Part shown: positions 32,760 through 46,164 of the stretch, one piece after another
How the letters are laid out: the number at the start of each line of letters is the position of its first letter
How positions within the stretch are numbered: the first letter of the stretch is position 1
DNA from: Archivesica marissinica
Taxonomy: Eukaryota > Mollusca > Bivalvia > Venerida > Vesicomyidae
Assembly: GCA_014843695.1 (NCBI GenBank)
Contig: CM026391.1
Coordinates: forward strand, 34,471,597 to 34,535,596
Length of the DNA: 64,000 bases
Direction of reading: 5' to 3'
The notes under the pieces: generated by a model
Seen by the model: only the letters and a program-made list of their open reading frames with translations
Database searches by the model: none
Told to the model about the DNA's origin: nothing
Program-made: the position numbers and the translations under genes

Positions 32760-34140
32760 ATTAATCTAGTATATGTGTGCCTGGTTATTTCAAACCTATC
32801 AACCAGTTTTAGTCCCTAAGTGGAGTAGTACGTAATTAATACTTCACGGTTTGCAACATACCCGAGGTTCTGATGCATTTTGCATTGCCACTTACGAGAA
32901 AATAACATTTCGATTTGCTTACTCCAACTGAGATAATTAAAACAAAATATGACATAAGAAATTGAATCAAACACAGTATATCAAATAGAACATCCTCTAT
33001 GGCCGAATCAGGTCTAGCACACCGTTGTTAGAACTCACCTGACATCAATATATGCAGGGCCGCCGTGAGTTCTCCCCCTATCAAGGACAATCCATAACAT
33101 GATGATATTTGAGAAAGTTGTCAGTCTCTTACTGAGGTTGGGAAATGATGATATGTGAGAAGGTTGTCAGTCTCTTACTGAGGTTGGGAAATGATGATAT
33201 GTGAGAAGGTTGTCAGTCTCTTACTGAGGTTGGGAAATGATGATATGTGAGAAGGTTGTCAGTCTCTTACTGAGGTTGGAAAATGATGATATGTGAGAAG
33301 GTTGTCAGTCTCTTACTGAGATTGGAACATTGAGTACCTATGTTCTTCACCGCAGCAGACTGTACGTATACGACACTGCTTCAGAGTTGTTTCTTTCGAC
33401 GTCTTGACGCTTTGTATTAGACCCTAGTAATGCTAATATAATAAATATGAAAATGTTACTTCTTTATGAAATACATCGAGGGTATTACAAGTCCTCCTAT
33501 ATATGTTGGTCCAGTTAAGACGTTAACAATGAGCAAACTAAATGATATTCCACGAGTAGATGCGACATACATTAGGCTTATGCTAAAGAACAGCCGTCAA
33601 ATTGTATTGTAAAATAAACATTATGTACACTTGATACAGTGTTCATATTAAGGAGGAAATCAATTTGATATCACCATTAAGGTATGAATAATGGTCGTTC
33701 CAAACAGGTCTTTTTTGCTAACATTTACAAAATTCGAATATAAGTGGGTAAAGCAGAAACTCGTATCAAACGGTAAGTATTCATCATGAAGTAATAGATG
33801 ACCACTCAAAATGAAGGGTTTCATGTCATCAACAGATAAAATATACCATAAAAATATGGATTTGTTCTAAGGGTTACCGGGGGTTGAAAGGTCAAGTGAA
33901 TGTGCAAACCCCACAATTTCAGAGATTTTTCAAATTTTACCACAATCACAATGTTGTACTGTAAAATAAAGCCCACTTACACCTGATTCAAACACTGAAT
34001 GTTTTGATTGAAAGCGATAACTTGATATCGCCTTTGGGGTACGAATAGTAGGGGTCAACTATTGATACGTCGATTGTAGATGACATTACAGGCAACTCCT
34101 CGGAAGCATTCGTATTTATTAGAGGTAACATGAAATCGTG
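32760..34140. other. Intron 1 region with diverged internal duplications
   Basis: Apart from array J, this holds decayed duplicate sequence: TGTAAAATAAA and TTGATATC with GGTATGAATA near 33605-33690 recur near 33955-34050, and ACCACTCAAAATGAAGGGTT near 33800 recurs near 34780. No exon is recognised. Confidence 0.4.
33101..33326. repeat. 46-bp minisatellite, five copies (array J)
   Basis: Copies start at 33101, 33147, 33193, 33239 and 33285; each has GATGATATGTGAGAAGGTTG and CAGTCTCTTACTGAGGTTGG. It lies in the first intron of the CNBD2-like gene. Confidence 0.95.
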
Positions 34141-34147
34141 TCCATTT

Positions 34148-34515
34148 TCTGTCAAAGAAAGAGCTTATCAAATGCTGGTTCACCCCAAGTTAGAGTACTC
34201 TTCTCCAGTATGGAATCCACTCCAAGAAACAAAGGAAGAACATTGAAGAAATAAATCCAACGTAATACGGCCAGATTTGTTGTCAATTCACATATACCAG
34301 ACAGTGTATCTTCCATCAGTTCACCTCTCCACTGGTCGTCATTACAACAACGACTCCAACGCTCTGATTTGGTTCTGCTCTACATAGTTGTCCATGGACT
34401 TGTTGCAGTACCTGCCCCGTAGTTACCATCCCCTCCACTCATTCGTTCAACTAGACATAGTAATGAGATGAAGTTTCTACAACTCATTTCCGCCTGAATG
34501 TCGTTTTTACGAGTA
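34148..34515 (+). pseudogene. Non-LTR reverse-transcriptase C-terminal relic
   Basis: The sequence reads VKERAYQMLVHPKLEYSSPV and WNPLQETKEEH before a stop, then resumes with similarity across frameshifts to a Pro-Pro-Glu-Cys segment near 34495. This is the thumb/C-terminal region common to CR1/Jockey-like elements, also seen at 46165-46745. Stops and frameshifts make it dead. Confidence 0.7.
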
Positions 34516-35227
34516 CGATACAAATCTAGAACATGTTGCCAACCACATTTGTGACTGCCCCGGACACAGTCAAGTTCGTTGTCCAGTCGCTCCCTGCATA
34601 CCGGGCCTAGTGTTGAAGAATAATTACGGTATAGTATACATACAAATTGCCGTATGTTATTTTTATCGTTTGCGTCGGATGCTTACAACACTCTGCAGTG
34701 CACGTTCATTTAACCGCCTTTAGTAGATTCGTCTGTCGCTTTGAGGAGTATCACGTTGAAGTTGAAGAGTAATAAAAGACCACCTAAAATGCAGGGTTTC
34801 AAGTCCTCAACAATGTGAACTATCCAGAAATGTATTGAAATATTGAGCCTACAACCCCCAAACAAATCATTCTTTTAAAATTCAACATATGAATACAGGT
34901 TTTTTATTTTAAATTATACGATATCCTAGCAAGATGTAAAGTTGTATCTACAGCAATATACAGTGATAACCTTTGACCGGGCCTTGTATTGCAAGACAAA
35001 GGAACTTTCTTGGGAAAAGAAAGATGTATTGAATGTTTCCATGCTCCAAAATGAGTCATTGGCCAGCACTATGACGCATCAGTTTTGAATAATATATTGT
35101 TGAAGGTGGTATGTTTGGGGAAATGCGACTCCCAACATGAAGCACAAGGCCGCACGCATTTGGTGCAGAACTCAAGGAACGGGTTGAGCAAGTCATATCA
35201 TATGTTGTAAACCGTAAAGATGAAGAG

Positions 35228-35395
35228 GTGTCAACGTACTGGTGAAATACTAGTTGATACAACAAATATGTGTCAACGTACTGGTGAAATACTAGTTGAT
35301 ACAACAAATATGTGTCAACGTACTGGTGAAATACTAGTTGATACAACAAATATGTGTCAACGTACTGGTGAAATACTAGTTGATACAACAAATAT
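35228..35395. repeat. 42-bp in-frame repeat, four copies (array K)
   Basis: GTGTCAACGTACTGGTGAAA and TACTAGTTGATACAACAAAT repeat four times, encoding CQRTGEILVDTTNM in the pseudogene frame. Confidence 0.95.
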
Positions 35396-36080
35396 GATTC
35401 TTCCAAGTGTAATAATCGGAGCAATGAGTTATATAGACATTGCATGGAGATGGTCTCAATCATCATGGGATTAATTCGGGCTGATCGGGAAAGAAACTGA
35501 GAACTACACCTTGAGCATTTTGGAAATATGCTACCATGGTTTGCACCCTGATCACACCACCTTTGCATTATGGGATTCAGTTTACTTGGCAGACTTGACA
35601 CAGCTAGAAAGTACCGGTATTGATGTACACATGGAGTTCTTGGCAGGGCTGTTTTCGATAAAAATATCAAACCGGCCCATTTTGTCAAGTGACGATAGAA
35701 CAAGCTCTTGAACATATTAACAAAATAGCACAGGATAATAGATGCATGGTAAACATAACACAGTGAGATTCAATTAGAGAACATTGATGCTTAATATACA
35801 GTGAAAGAGCTCAACTATCGGATGATACCAATTCAATGCTTGCCATTAAACCGACGGACGTAATGGGTTGTTGTGATCACTGATATGCAGGCACATCTGA
35901 TAGAAAGCGCGATTAGCAAGCTACATCAAAGCTTAACTCTTAATTCCATCGATTTGGAGTTGATTTTCTATGCTAGTGATGAACTCAGTCTGTCCATAAA
36001 TGAGGTGACACCAGAAGAAAGTGAGACACATGTTCATGAATCAGCTTTCCGTCTAGTGGATAACATGGTATACTTGTATT

Positions 36081-36302
36081 GTTTTATGTATGTATGTTCC
36101 ATTAATGTCAAACCCCTTGCGGAGACCTAGAAATATTTTCCTGGGCAGGCTTAGCCGACCATAGCGGTTAACCAATACTAAGTAATGTGTGTGAGGTGCC
36201 TTGCTCAATGACACTACATGTACATACGTGGCCTGACTGAGTATCGAACCCGGATCGTTCGATTCCAAATCCGACGTTCTACCATTGGACCACGGACGTC
36301 AC
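36081..36302 (-). mobile_element. SINE family D, full length
   Basis: 3' end TGTATGTATGTTCCATTAAT at left, body GCCGACCATAGCGGTTAACC, B box complement GTATCGAACCCGG, and A box complement ACCATTGGACCACGG. It interrupts the pseudogene at 35200-36600. Confidence 0.85.
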
Positions 36303-36670
36303 ACTAGTTCTGTGTACAATGAAATGTTCCAATGCCATAGGATAAGCAGAAAGCCGACCGCGAACTTTTTAAGAAGGTTGCTTGTTGCAGCAGATAATGC
36401 CAACTTTCTACATCATGAACTATGACCTGTTTCACTAGCACTTGCTGAAACAAATCACAGTTTACTTTCTACAAACAATGCTGAATTTGTTGAGTTGTTA
36501 ACACAAATTATTGTTATCTAGAATGTACTTCAGAGCAGTGAGATGAACACATGCCTCCTCAGTGATGGACTTGTTAATTTATGATAGCTGAAAAAGGTCC
36601 AGGTAAAAATATTTATATCGATCTTAAGCATAGTTGACATCTCCGAAACTGTCATTGTGTCGTACCCAGG

Positions 36671-37534
36671 TAACAATAACATGTCACGAATGCTGCCCTT
36701 GATGCTATATACAATGTATAGTTAGTGTATATGAATCAAGTGTAACAATAACATGTCACGAATGCTGCCCTTGATGCTATATACAATGTATAGTTAGTGT
36801 ATATGAATCAAGTGTAACAATAACATGTCACGAATGCTGCCCTTGATGTTATATACAATGTATAGTTAGTGTATATGAATCAAGTGTAACAATAACATGT
36901 CACGAATGCTGCCCTTGATGCTATATACAATGTATAGTTAGTGTATATGAATCAAGTGTAACAATAACATGTCACGAATGCTGCCCTTGATGCTATATAC
37001 AATGTATAGTTAGTGTATATGAATCAAGTGTAACAATAACATGTCACGAATGCTGCCCTTGATGCTATATACAATGTATAGTTAGTGTATATGAATCAAG
37101 TGTAACAATAACATGTCACGAATGCTGCCCTTGATGCTATATACAATGTATAGTTAGTGTATATGAATCAAGTGTAACAATAACATGTCACGAATGCTGC
37201 CCTTGATGCTATATACAATGTATAGTTAGTGTATATGAATCAAGTGTAACAATAACATGTCACGAATGCTGCCCTTGATGCTATATACAATGTATAGTTA
37301 GTGTATATGAATCAAGTGTAACAATAACATGTCACGAATGCTGCCCTTGATGCTATATACAATGTATAGTTAGTGTATATGAATCAAGTGTAACAATAAC
37401 ATGTCACGAATGCTGCCCTTGATGTTATATACAATGTATAGTTAGTGTATATGAATCAAGTGTAACAATAACATGTCACGAATGCTGCCCTTGATGCTAT
37501 ATACAATGTATAGTTAGTGTATATGAATCAAGTG
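36671..37534. repeat. 72-bp minisatellite, exactly 12 copies (array L)
   Basis: Each unit begins TAACAATAACATGTCACGAA and ends GTATATGAATCAAGTG. Copies are almost identical; two carry GATGTTATA instead of GATGCTATA. Such homogeneity suggests recent expansion. Confidence 0.97.
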
Positions 37535-38045
37535 TTATTCAGTCTCGCCCACAGTGAGAGAAGAGAGAAACACATACCCAATTTACAGTAAATTGCCAGT
37601 GGCACAGGACGGATGAATTGTGCATTTATATATGCGGCATGCATTGTACTTACACATGAGATCATACGGTGTATAGTCAGAATTCACAAATATGGTACGA
37701 ATAACATATGGTGCGGTTCCGTCTGTTCAACTAGTATGTACAATATAACATAATATATGGTATGGGAGGACATATGTTGCTTTCATTTGTATAAACTATT
37801 CTCCGAAGTATGTTGAATTGTGGCTTAATTTAATAATATTTTATTGCAACTTTTTCCATAATGATGAATACAATTTACAAATCACAATAACATTACTGTC
37901 ACATTAATAACGTACATAAATCCTGATAATATCCATATACATGATATGTGTACATGACATTCTCAAAGTGCAAAAGGATTGGGCTACACGTTTTGAAAAC
38001 ATTAGCAACAGCCATTTCCAAAAGGTCAAATATGCTATCAAGTTG
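37535..38045. other. Intronic stretch, nothing recognised
   Basis: Unique AT-rich sequence between two arrays, without exon signals that I can support. Confidence 0.3.
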
Positions 38046-38049
38046 TTCC

Positions 38050-38522
38050 GATGTATATTACAAGTATCCGTATATTACAAGTATCAGGATATTACATGTA
38101 TCCGTATATTACATGTATCCGTATATTACATGTATACGTATATTACATGTATCCGTATATTACATGTATCCGTATATTACATGTATACGTATATTACATG
38201 TATCCGTATATTACATGTATCCGTATATTACATGTATCCGTATATTACATGTATCTGTATAGTACATGTATCCGTATATTACATGTATCTGTATCCGTAT
38301 ATTACATGTATCCGTATATTACATGTATCCGTATATTACATGTATCCGTATAGTACATGTATCCGTATATTACATGTATCCGTATATTACATGTATCCGT
38401 ATAGTACATGTATCCGTATATTACATGTATCCGTATATTACATGTATCCGTATATTACATGTATCCATATATTACATGTATCCGTATATTACATGTATCC
38501 GTATATTACATGTATCCGTATG
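38050..38522. repeat. 17-bp minisatellite (array M), about 28 copies
   Basis: The unit TATCCGTATATTACATG has minor variants (TACG, TCTG, TAGT). Period 17 keeps all three forward frames open, giving spurious Tyr/Ile/Val ORFs. Confidence 0.95.
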
Positions 38523-38857
38523 ATACTTTCAGTACATTGTACATACGCCAAGGTAGACATTTTCCGCACTAAATGTTAACCGTCCCAGACCTTCTTGCGA
38601 TTTGAAAGCATGCTTGAGTTCCTAGTATTTTTAACGGCCATATGTCGCCTTCTAGTAATCGAGTTTAACACTGAGTGAGGGTACGTCATCTCTCACCGTT
38701 TTCCTTTTGTATGGAATCCATTTACCTTTTGTGCTTATTTATTATTTGAGAGCAATTTGCCCATATCTCAGTTATTGTTCTTATTGCGGAATATGTACGT
38801 TCGGTGATAGTCATTTGATGGCTACTTAATGACCTGCTGGTTTGCCGTCTTATATAT

Positions 38858-39118
38858 TAGTGGGAGCACGCTGGACTGGTAATCCAGGGATCGCAGGTTC
38901 GATCCCCCGTCTGACCCTAATAAAATTAACAGTCTTTCAGATGGGACGTTAAACCGAGATCTCGTGTCAGTGCTTTACACCGTGTACGTTAAAGAACCAC
39001 ATGAGACTCTATCTGTATCATTGCACTATCCTCCAAAATTCTAAAATGACTAATCTCTTCAGGAGGCGTCGCTCATATGGGCAACCGGTAACGACGATAA
39101 TTAAACGTAAAACACACA
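38858..39118 (+). mobile_element. SINE family A, 5'-shortened
   Basis: Starts within the A box (AGTGGGAGCACGCTGGAC), has an intact B box (GGTTCGATCCCCCGTCTG) and core. A short deletion after CACATGAGACTCT removes part of the body. Ends CGACGATAATTAAACG with a CA tail. Confidence 0.88.
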
Positions 39119-39351
39119 CATCGTCTTATATAGGTGAATCTTGCGAGGCTTGATAGCGTATCCTTGTGGGTGTATTGACTTTATTGAGACTACATTATGA
39201 TTACTGATGCCGGGTAGAATATTGACCTGATTTACTAAAGTACGGTTAGTAGCAAGGAATAAATATCGAGATTGTTTTCAAGGGAGGTTAACCATTTGGG
39301 TAAGATAGGTATCGTTAAGCTTGTCAATGACCTGTATATAGAAAGTGGAGA

Positions 39352-39596
<245 letters not shown>

Positions 39597-39814
39597 ATCG
39601 GGAGAGGGGCCAGCAGAGTCCAGTCCATCTAATAAGGCTTAGGTCCCCGGCCACCCACATATTGGAGAATGGTTTATTGAAATTGTCAAGAGACTTACAT
39701 AATTGATTGAAGCTGTCTATATCATGCTATAGGGATTTGTAATAAGCTCCGATTACAAGAAACTTTTTTCATCCAATGTTTAATTAAGTCAGATTGTCAG
39801 TACATTGTGTTTGT

Positions 39815-42092
39815 CATCGGTAGATCAAGAGCATATACATCGGTAGATCAAGAGCATATACATCGGTAGATCAAGCAAGAGCATATACATCGGTAGATCT
39901 AGCAAGAACATATACATCGATAGATCAAGAGCATATACATCGGTAGATCTAGCAAGAGCATATACATCGGTAGATCTAGCAAGAGCATATACATCGGTAG
40001 ATCTAGCAAGAGCATATACATCGGTAGATCTAGCAAGAGCATATACATCGGTAGCAAGAGCATATACATCGGTAGATCTAGCAAGAGCATATACATCGGT
40101 AGATCTAGCAAGAGCATATACATCGGTAGATCTAGCAAGAGCATATACATCGGTAGATCTAGCAAGAGCATATACATCGGTAGATCTAGAGCATATACAT
40201 CGGTAGATCTAGAGCATATACATCGGTAGATCTAGCAAGAGCATATACATCGGTAGATCTAGCAAGAGCATATACATCGGTAGATCTAGAGCATATACAT
40301 CGGTAGATCTAGTAGCATATACATCGGTAGATCTAGCAAGAGCATATACATCGGTAGATCTAGGAGCATATACATCTGTAGATCTAGCAAGAGCATATAC
40401 ATCGGTAGATCTAGCAAGAGCATATACATCGGTAGATCTAGCAAGAGCATATACATCGGTAGATCTAGAGCATATGCATCTGTAGATCTAGCAAGAGCAT
40501 ATACATCGGTAGATCTAGCAAGAGCATATACATCGGTAGATCTAGAGCATATACATCGGTAGTCTAGAGCATATACATCGGTAGATCTAGAGAATATACA
40601 TCGGTAGATCTAGAGCATATACATCGGTAGATCTAGGCAAATACATCGGTAGTCTAGAGCATATACATCGGTAGATCTAGAGCATATACATCGGTAGTCT
40701 AGAGCATATACATCGGTAGATCTAGCAAGAGCATATACATCGGTAGATCTAGCAAGAGCATATACATCGGTAGTTGCAAGAGCATATACATCGGTAGATC
40801 TAGCAAGAGCATATACATCGGTAGATCTAGCAAGAGCATATACATCGGTAGATCTAGCAAGAGCATATACATCGGTAGATCTAGCAAGAGCATATACATC
40901 GGTAGATCTAGCAAGAGCATATACATCGGTAGATCTAGCAAGAGCATATACATCGGTAGATCTAGCAAGAGCATATACATCGGTAGATCTAGAGCATATA
41001 CATCGGTAGATCTAGGAGCATATACATCGGTAGATCTAGCAAGAGCATATACATCGGTAGATCTAGCAAGAGCATATACATCGATATATCTAGAGCATAT
41101 ACATCGTAGATCTAGCAATAGCATATACATCGGTAGATCTAGCAAGAGCATATACATCGTAGATCTGCAAGAGCATAGTTTGTGGGTTTTGGTGGTTTGT
41201 GGGTTGTGGTTGGTTACATCTGTAGATCTAGCAAGAGCATATACATCGGTAATCCTAGAGCATATGCATCGGTAGATCTAGCAAGAGCATATACATCGGT
41301 AGATCTAGGAGCATATGCATCGGTAGATCTAGAGCATATACATCGTAGATCTAGCAAGAGCATATACATCGGTAGATCTAGAGCATATACATCGTAGATC
41401 TACAAGAGCATAACATCGGTAGATCTAGCAAGAGCATATACATCGGTAGATCTAGCAGCATATACATCGGTAGATCTAGCAAGAGCATATACATCGGTAG
41501 ATCTAGCAAGAGCATATACATCGGCAGATCTAGAGCATATACATCGGTAGATCTAGCAAGAGGATATACATCGGTAGATCTAGCAAGAGCATATACATCG
41601 GTAGATCTAGAGCATATACATCGGTAGATCTAGCAAGAGCATATACATCGGTAGATCTAGCAAGAGCATATACATCGGTAGATCTAGCAAGAGCATATAC
41701 ATCGGTAGATCTAGCAAGAGCATATCATCGGTAGATCAGCAAGAGCATATACCTCGGGATCTAGCAAGAGCATATACATCGTAGATCACAGCAAGAGCAT
41801 ATACATCGGTAGATCTAGCAATAGCATATACATGGTAGATCAAGCAAGAGCATATACTCGGTAGATCAGCAGAGCATATACATCTTATATCTAGCAAGAG
41901 CATATACATCGGTAGATCAAGCAAGAGCATATACATCGGGAGATCTAGCAAGAGCATATACATCGGTAGATCTAGCAAGAGCATATATATCGGTAGATCT
42001 AGCAAGAGCATATACATCGGTAGATCAAGCAAGAGCATATACATCGGTAGCAAGAGCATATACATCGGTAGCAAGAGCATATACATCGGTAG
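39815..42092. repeat. 27-/22-bp minisatellite (array O), cut by a gap
   Basis: The unit GAGCATATACATCGGTAGAT plus CTAGCAA (27 bp) alternates with a 22-bp form lacking CAAGA. Most units contain AGATCT. Regions 40550-40690, 41090-41420 and 41700-41900 show many small deletions. The array runs into the N gap. Confidence 0.95.
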
Positions 42093-43092
42093 NNNNNNNN
42101 NNNNNNNNNNNNNNNNNNNNNNNNNNNNNNNNNNNNNNNNNNNNNNNNNNNNNNNNNNNNNNNNNNNNNNNNNNNNNNNNNNNNNNNNNNNNNNNNNNNN
42201 NNNNNNNNNNNNNNNNNNNNNNNNNNNNNNNNNNNNNNNNNNNNNNNNNNNNNNNNNNNNNNNNNNNNNNNNNNNNNNNNNNNNNNNNNNNNNNNNNNNN
42301 NNNNNNNNNNNNNNNNNNNNNNNNNNNNNNNNNNNNNNNNNNNNNNNNNNNNNNNNNNNNNNNNNNNNNNNNNNNNNNNNNNNNNNNNNNNNNNNNNNNN
42401 NNNNNNNNNNNNNNNNNNNNNNNNNNNNNNNNNNNNNNNNNNNNNNNNNNNNNNNNNNNNNNNNNNNNNNNNNNNNNNNNNNNNNNNNNNNNNNNNNNNN
42501 NNNNNNNNNNNNNNNNNNNNNNNNNNNNNNNNNNNNNNNNNNNNNNNNNNNNNNNNNNNNNNNNNNNNNNNNNNNNNNNNNNNNNNNNNNNNNNNNNNNN
42601 NNNNNNNNNNNNNNNNNNNNNNNNNNNNNNNNNNNNNNNNNNNNNNNNNNNNNNNNNNNNNNNNNNNNNNNNNNNNNNNNNNNNNNNNNNNNNNNNNNNN
42701 NNNNNNNNNNNNNNNNNNNNNNNNNNNNNNNNNNNNNNNNNNNNNNNNNNNNNNNNNNNNNNNNNNNNNNNNNNNNNNNNNNNNNNNNNNNNNNNNNNNN
42801 NNNNNNNNNNNNNNNNNNNNNNNNNNNNNNNNNNNNNNNNNNNNNNNNNNNNNNNNNNNNNNNNNNNNNNNNNNNNNNNNNNNNNNNNNNNNNNNNNNNN
42901 NNNNNNNNNNNNNNNNNNNNNNNNNNNNNNNNNNNNNNNNNNNNNNNNNNNNNNNNNNNNNNNNNNNNNNNNNNNNNNNNNNNNNNNNNNNNNNNNNNNN
43001 NNNNNNNNNNNNNNNNNNNNNNNNNNNNNNNNNNNNNNNNNNNNNNNNNNNNNNNNNNNNNNNNNNNNNNNNNNNNNNNNNNNNNNNNNNNN
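42093..43092. other. Assembly gap (1000 N)
   Basis: Exactly 1000 N between array O and array P; the true length is unknown. Confidence 0.99.
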
Positions 43093-45684
43093 TAGATTAC
43101 AAGGCGTGTCTATGTAACGTAGATTACAAGGTGTGTCTATGTATCGTAGATTACAAGGTGTGTCTATGTATCGTAGATTACAAGGTGTGTCTATGTATCG
43201 TAGATTACAAGGTGTGTCTATGTAACGTAGATTACAAGGTGTGTCTATGTAACGTAGATTACAAGGTGTGTCTATGTAACGTAGATTACAAGGTGTGTCT
43301 ATGTATCGTAGATTACAAGGTGTGTCTATGTATCGTAGATTACAAGGTGTGTCTATGTATCGTAGATTACAAGGTGTGTCTATGTAACGTAGATTACAAG
43401 GTGTGTCTATGTATCGTAGATTACAAGGTGTGTCTATGTATCGTAGATTACAAGGTGTGTATATGTATCGTAGATTACAAGGTGTGTCTATGTAACGTAG
43501 ATTACAAGGTGTGTCTATGTAACGTAGATTACAAGGTGTGTCTATGTAACGTAGATTACAAGGTGTGTCTATGTATCGTAGATTACAAGGTGTGTCTATG
43601 TAACGTAGATTACAAGGTGTGTCTATGTAACGTAGATTACAAGGTGTGTCTATGTAACGTAGATTACAAGGTGTGTCTATGTAACGTAGATTACAAGGTG
43701 TGTCTATGTATCGTAGATTACAAGTGTGTCTATGTAACGTAGATTACAAGGTGTGTCTATGTAACGTAGAATACAAGGTGTGTCTATGTAACGTAGATTA
43801 CATGGTGTGTCTATGTAACGTAGATTACAAGGTGTGTCTATGTAACGTAGATTACAAGGTGTGTCTATGTATCGTAGATTACAAGGTGTGTCTATGTAAC
43901 GTAGATTACAAGGTGTGTCTATGTATCGTAGATTACAAGGTGTGTCTATGTATCGTAGATTACAAGGTGTGTCTATGTAACGTAGATTACAAGGTGTGTC
44001 TATGTAACGTAGATACAAAGTGTGTCTATGTAACGTAGATTACAAGGCGTGTCTATGTAACGTAGATTACAAGGCGTGTCTATGTAACGTAGATTACAAG
44101 GTGTGTCTATGTAACGTAGATTACAAGGTGTGTCTATGTAACGTAGATTACAAGGTGTGTCTATGTAACGTAGATTACAAGGTGTGTCTATGTAACGTAG
44201 ATTACAAGGTGTGTCTATGTAACGTAGATTACAAGGTGTGTCTATGTAACGTAGATTACAAGGTGTGTCTATGTAACGTAGATTACAAGGTGTGTCTATG
44301 TAACGTAGATTACAAGGTGTGTCTATGTAACGTAGATTACAAGGTGTGTCTATGTAACGTAGATTACAAGGTGTGTCTATGTAACGTAGATTACAAGGTG
44401 TGTCTATGTAACGTAGATTACAAGGTGTGTCTATGTAACGTAGATTACAAGGTGTGTCTATGTAACGTAGATTACAAGGTGTGTCTATGTAACGTAGATT
44501 ACAAGGTGTGTCTATGTAACGTAGATTACAAGGTGTGTCTATGTAACGTAGATTACAAGGTGTGTCTATGTAACGTAGATTACAAGGTGTGTCTAGTACA
44601 ATACAAGGGTGTCTATGTAGTAATCACAAGGTGTGTCTATGTATCGTAGATTACAAGGGTGTCTATGTAACGTAGATTACAAGGTGTGTCTATGTAACGT
44701 AGATTACAAGGTGTGTCTATGTAACGTAGATTACAAGGTGTGTCTATGTAACGTAGATTACAAGGTGTGTCTATGTATCGTAGATTACAAGTGTGTCTAT
44801 GTAACGTAGATTACAAGGTGTGTCTATGTAACGTAGAATACAAGGTGTGTCTATGTAACGTAGATTACATGGTGTGTCTATGTAACGTAGATTACAAGGT
44901 GTGTCTATGTAACGTAGATTACAAGGTGTGTCTATGTATCGTAGATTACAAGGTGTGTCTATGTACGTAGATTACAAGGTGTGTCTATGTATCGTAGATT
45001 ACAAGGTGTGTCTATGTATCGTAGATTACAAGGTGTGTCTATGTAACGTAGATTACAAGGTGTGTCTATGTAACGTAGATCACAAAGTGTGTCTATGTAA
45101 CGTAGATTACAAGGCGTGTCTATGTAACGTAGATTACAAGGCGTGTCTATGTAACGTAGATTACAAGGTGTGTCTATGTAACGTAGATTACAAGGTGTGT
45201 CTATGTAACGTAGATTACAAGGTGTGTCTATGTAACGTAGATTACAAGGTGTGTCTATGTAACGTAGATTACAAGGTGTGTCTATGTAACGTAGATTACA
45301 AGGCGTGTCTATGTAACGTAGATTACAAGGCGTGTCTATGTAACGTAGATTACAAGGTGTGTCTATGTAACGTAGATTACAAGGTGTGTCTATGTAACGT
45401 AGATTACAAGGTGTGTCTATGTAACGTATATTACAAGGCGTGTCTATGTAACGTATATTACAAGGTGTGTCTATGTAACGTATATTACAAGGTGTGTCTA
45501 TGTAACGTAGATTACAAGGTGTGTCTATGTAACGTATATTACAAGGCGTGTCTATGTAACGTATATTACAAGGTGTGTCTATGTAACGTATATTACAAGG
45601 TGTGTCTATGTAACGTAGATTACAAGGTGTGTCTATGTAACGTATATTACAAGGCGTGTCTATGTAACGTATATTACAAGGTGT
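43093..45684. repeat. 27-bp minisatellite (array P), about 96 copies
   Basis: The unit GTGTGTCTATGTAACGTAGA plus TTACAAG has subtypes (AACG or TCG, GTGTG or GCGTG, TAGA or TATA). A rare group (CAAGTGTGTC one-base deletion, GAATACAAGG, TTACATGG) occurs at 43720-43810 and again about 1068 bp later (44790-44880), showing a large internal duplication. ORFs of repeated VCLCNVDYK are artefacts. Confidence 0.96.
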
Positions 45685-45689
45685 AGTTT

Positions 45690-46010
45690 GCCATATGGTA
45701 GATACCATATAGTATGTTATTCGTTAAATTTGTTTCAGTCATAGATCAACGTTCAACAAAAATATATCCCATCGATACTGGTTTCCGGCGATGTAGTATC
45801 TGACGGACTCCTATAGATTTTGAATGTTCATTCTGCACTGCAAATAACTTCAAGTGACTGAATAAACAACGGATTACCTTTCATTCATAAAAATCTCGAA
45901 TAAAATTGATTGTTTACATTTTGAGAAAAGTCGTAAAAACAACGGCACCTCATATTCACTAATCTGCAAAGACGTCACCAGTTTTCACCTAACTGGAAAT
46001 TCTATATATC
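45690..46010. other. Intronic stretch, nothing recognised
   Basis: Unique sequence after array P without supported features. Confidence 0.3.
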
Positions 46011-46012
46011 TA

Positions 46013-46055
46013 TCTTCCGCTAATGTCGAACCCCTCGCGGGGATGTAGACATGTT
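46013..46055 (-). mobile_element. SINE family D, 3' fragment
   Basis: TTCCGCTAATGTCGAACCCC and GCGGGGATGTAGACATGTT match the family D 3' end (minus strand); no head is present. Confidence 0.5.
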
Positions 46056-46164
46056 GTGCGTCAAAAACCGCAAAGAAGTTAAAAGTATGAGTAGTTAAAA
46101 GTAGAATTTAAGAAGGTAATGAAAATAAGTTGTGGTAAAAGTTTAAAAGCAGCTGCGCAGAACA

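Larger units (their letters stand above)
35200..36600 (+). pseudogene. Decayed copy of a multicopy invertebrate gene of unknown function
   Basis: Across frameshifts one can read IIGAMSYIDIAWRW, ADRERN, ELHLEHFGNMLPWF, SVYLADLTQLES, VHMEFLAGLFSIKISNRP and EQALEHINKIAQDN. I recognise this as an uncharacterised family often amplified in invertebrate genomes and often near transposons; its role is unknown. Stops (for example at 35473) and frame changes interrupt it. It contains an in-frame 42-bp repeat (35228-35395) and is split by SINE D (36081-36302), after which weak similarity may continue to about 36600. It sits inside an intron of the CNBD2-like gene. Confidence 0.5.

Noticed and set aside
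43131..45708. Repeated VCLCNVDYK and RYIDTPCNL proteins
   Set aside because: Frames of the 27-bp array P; no gene context.
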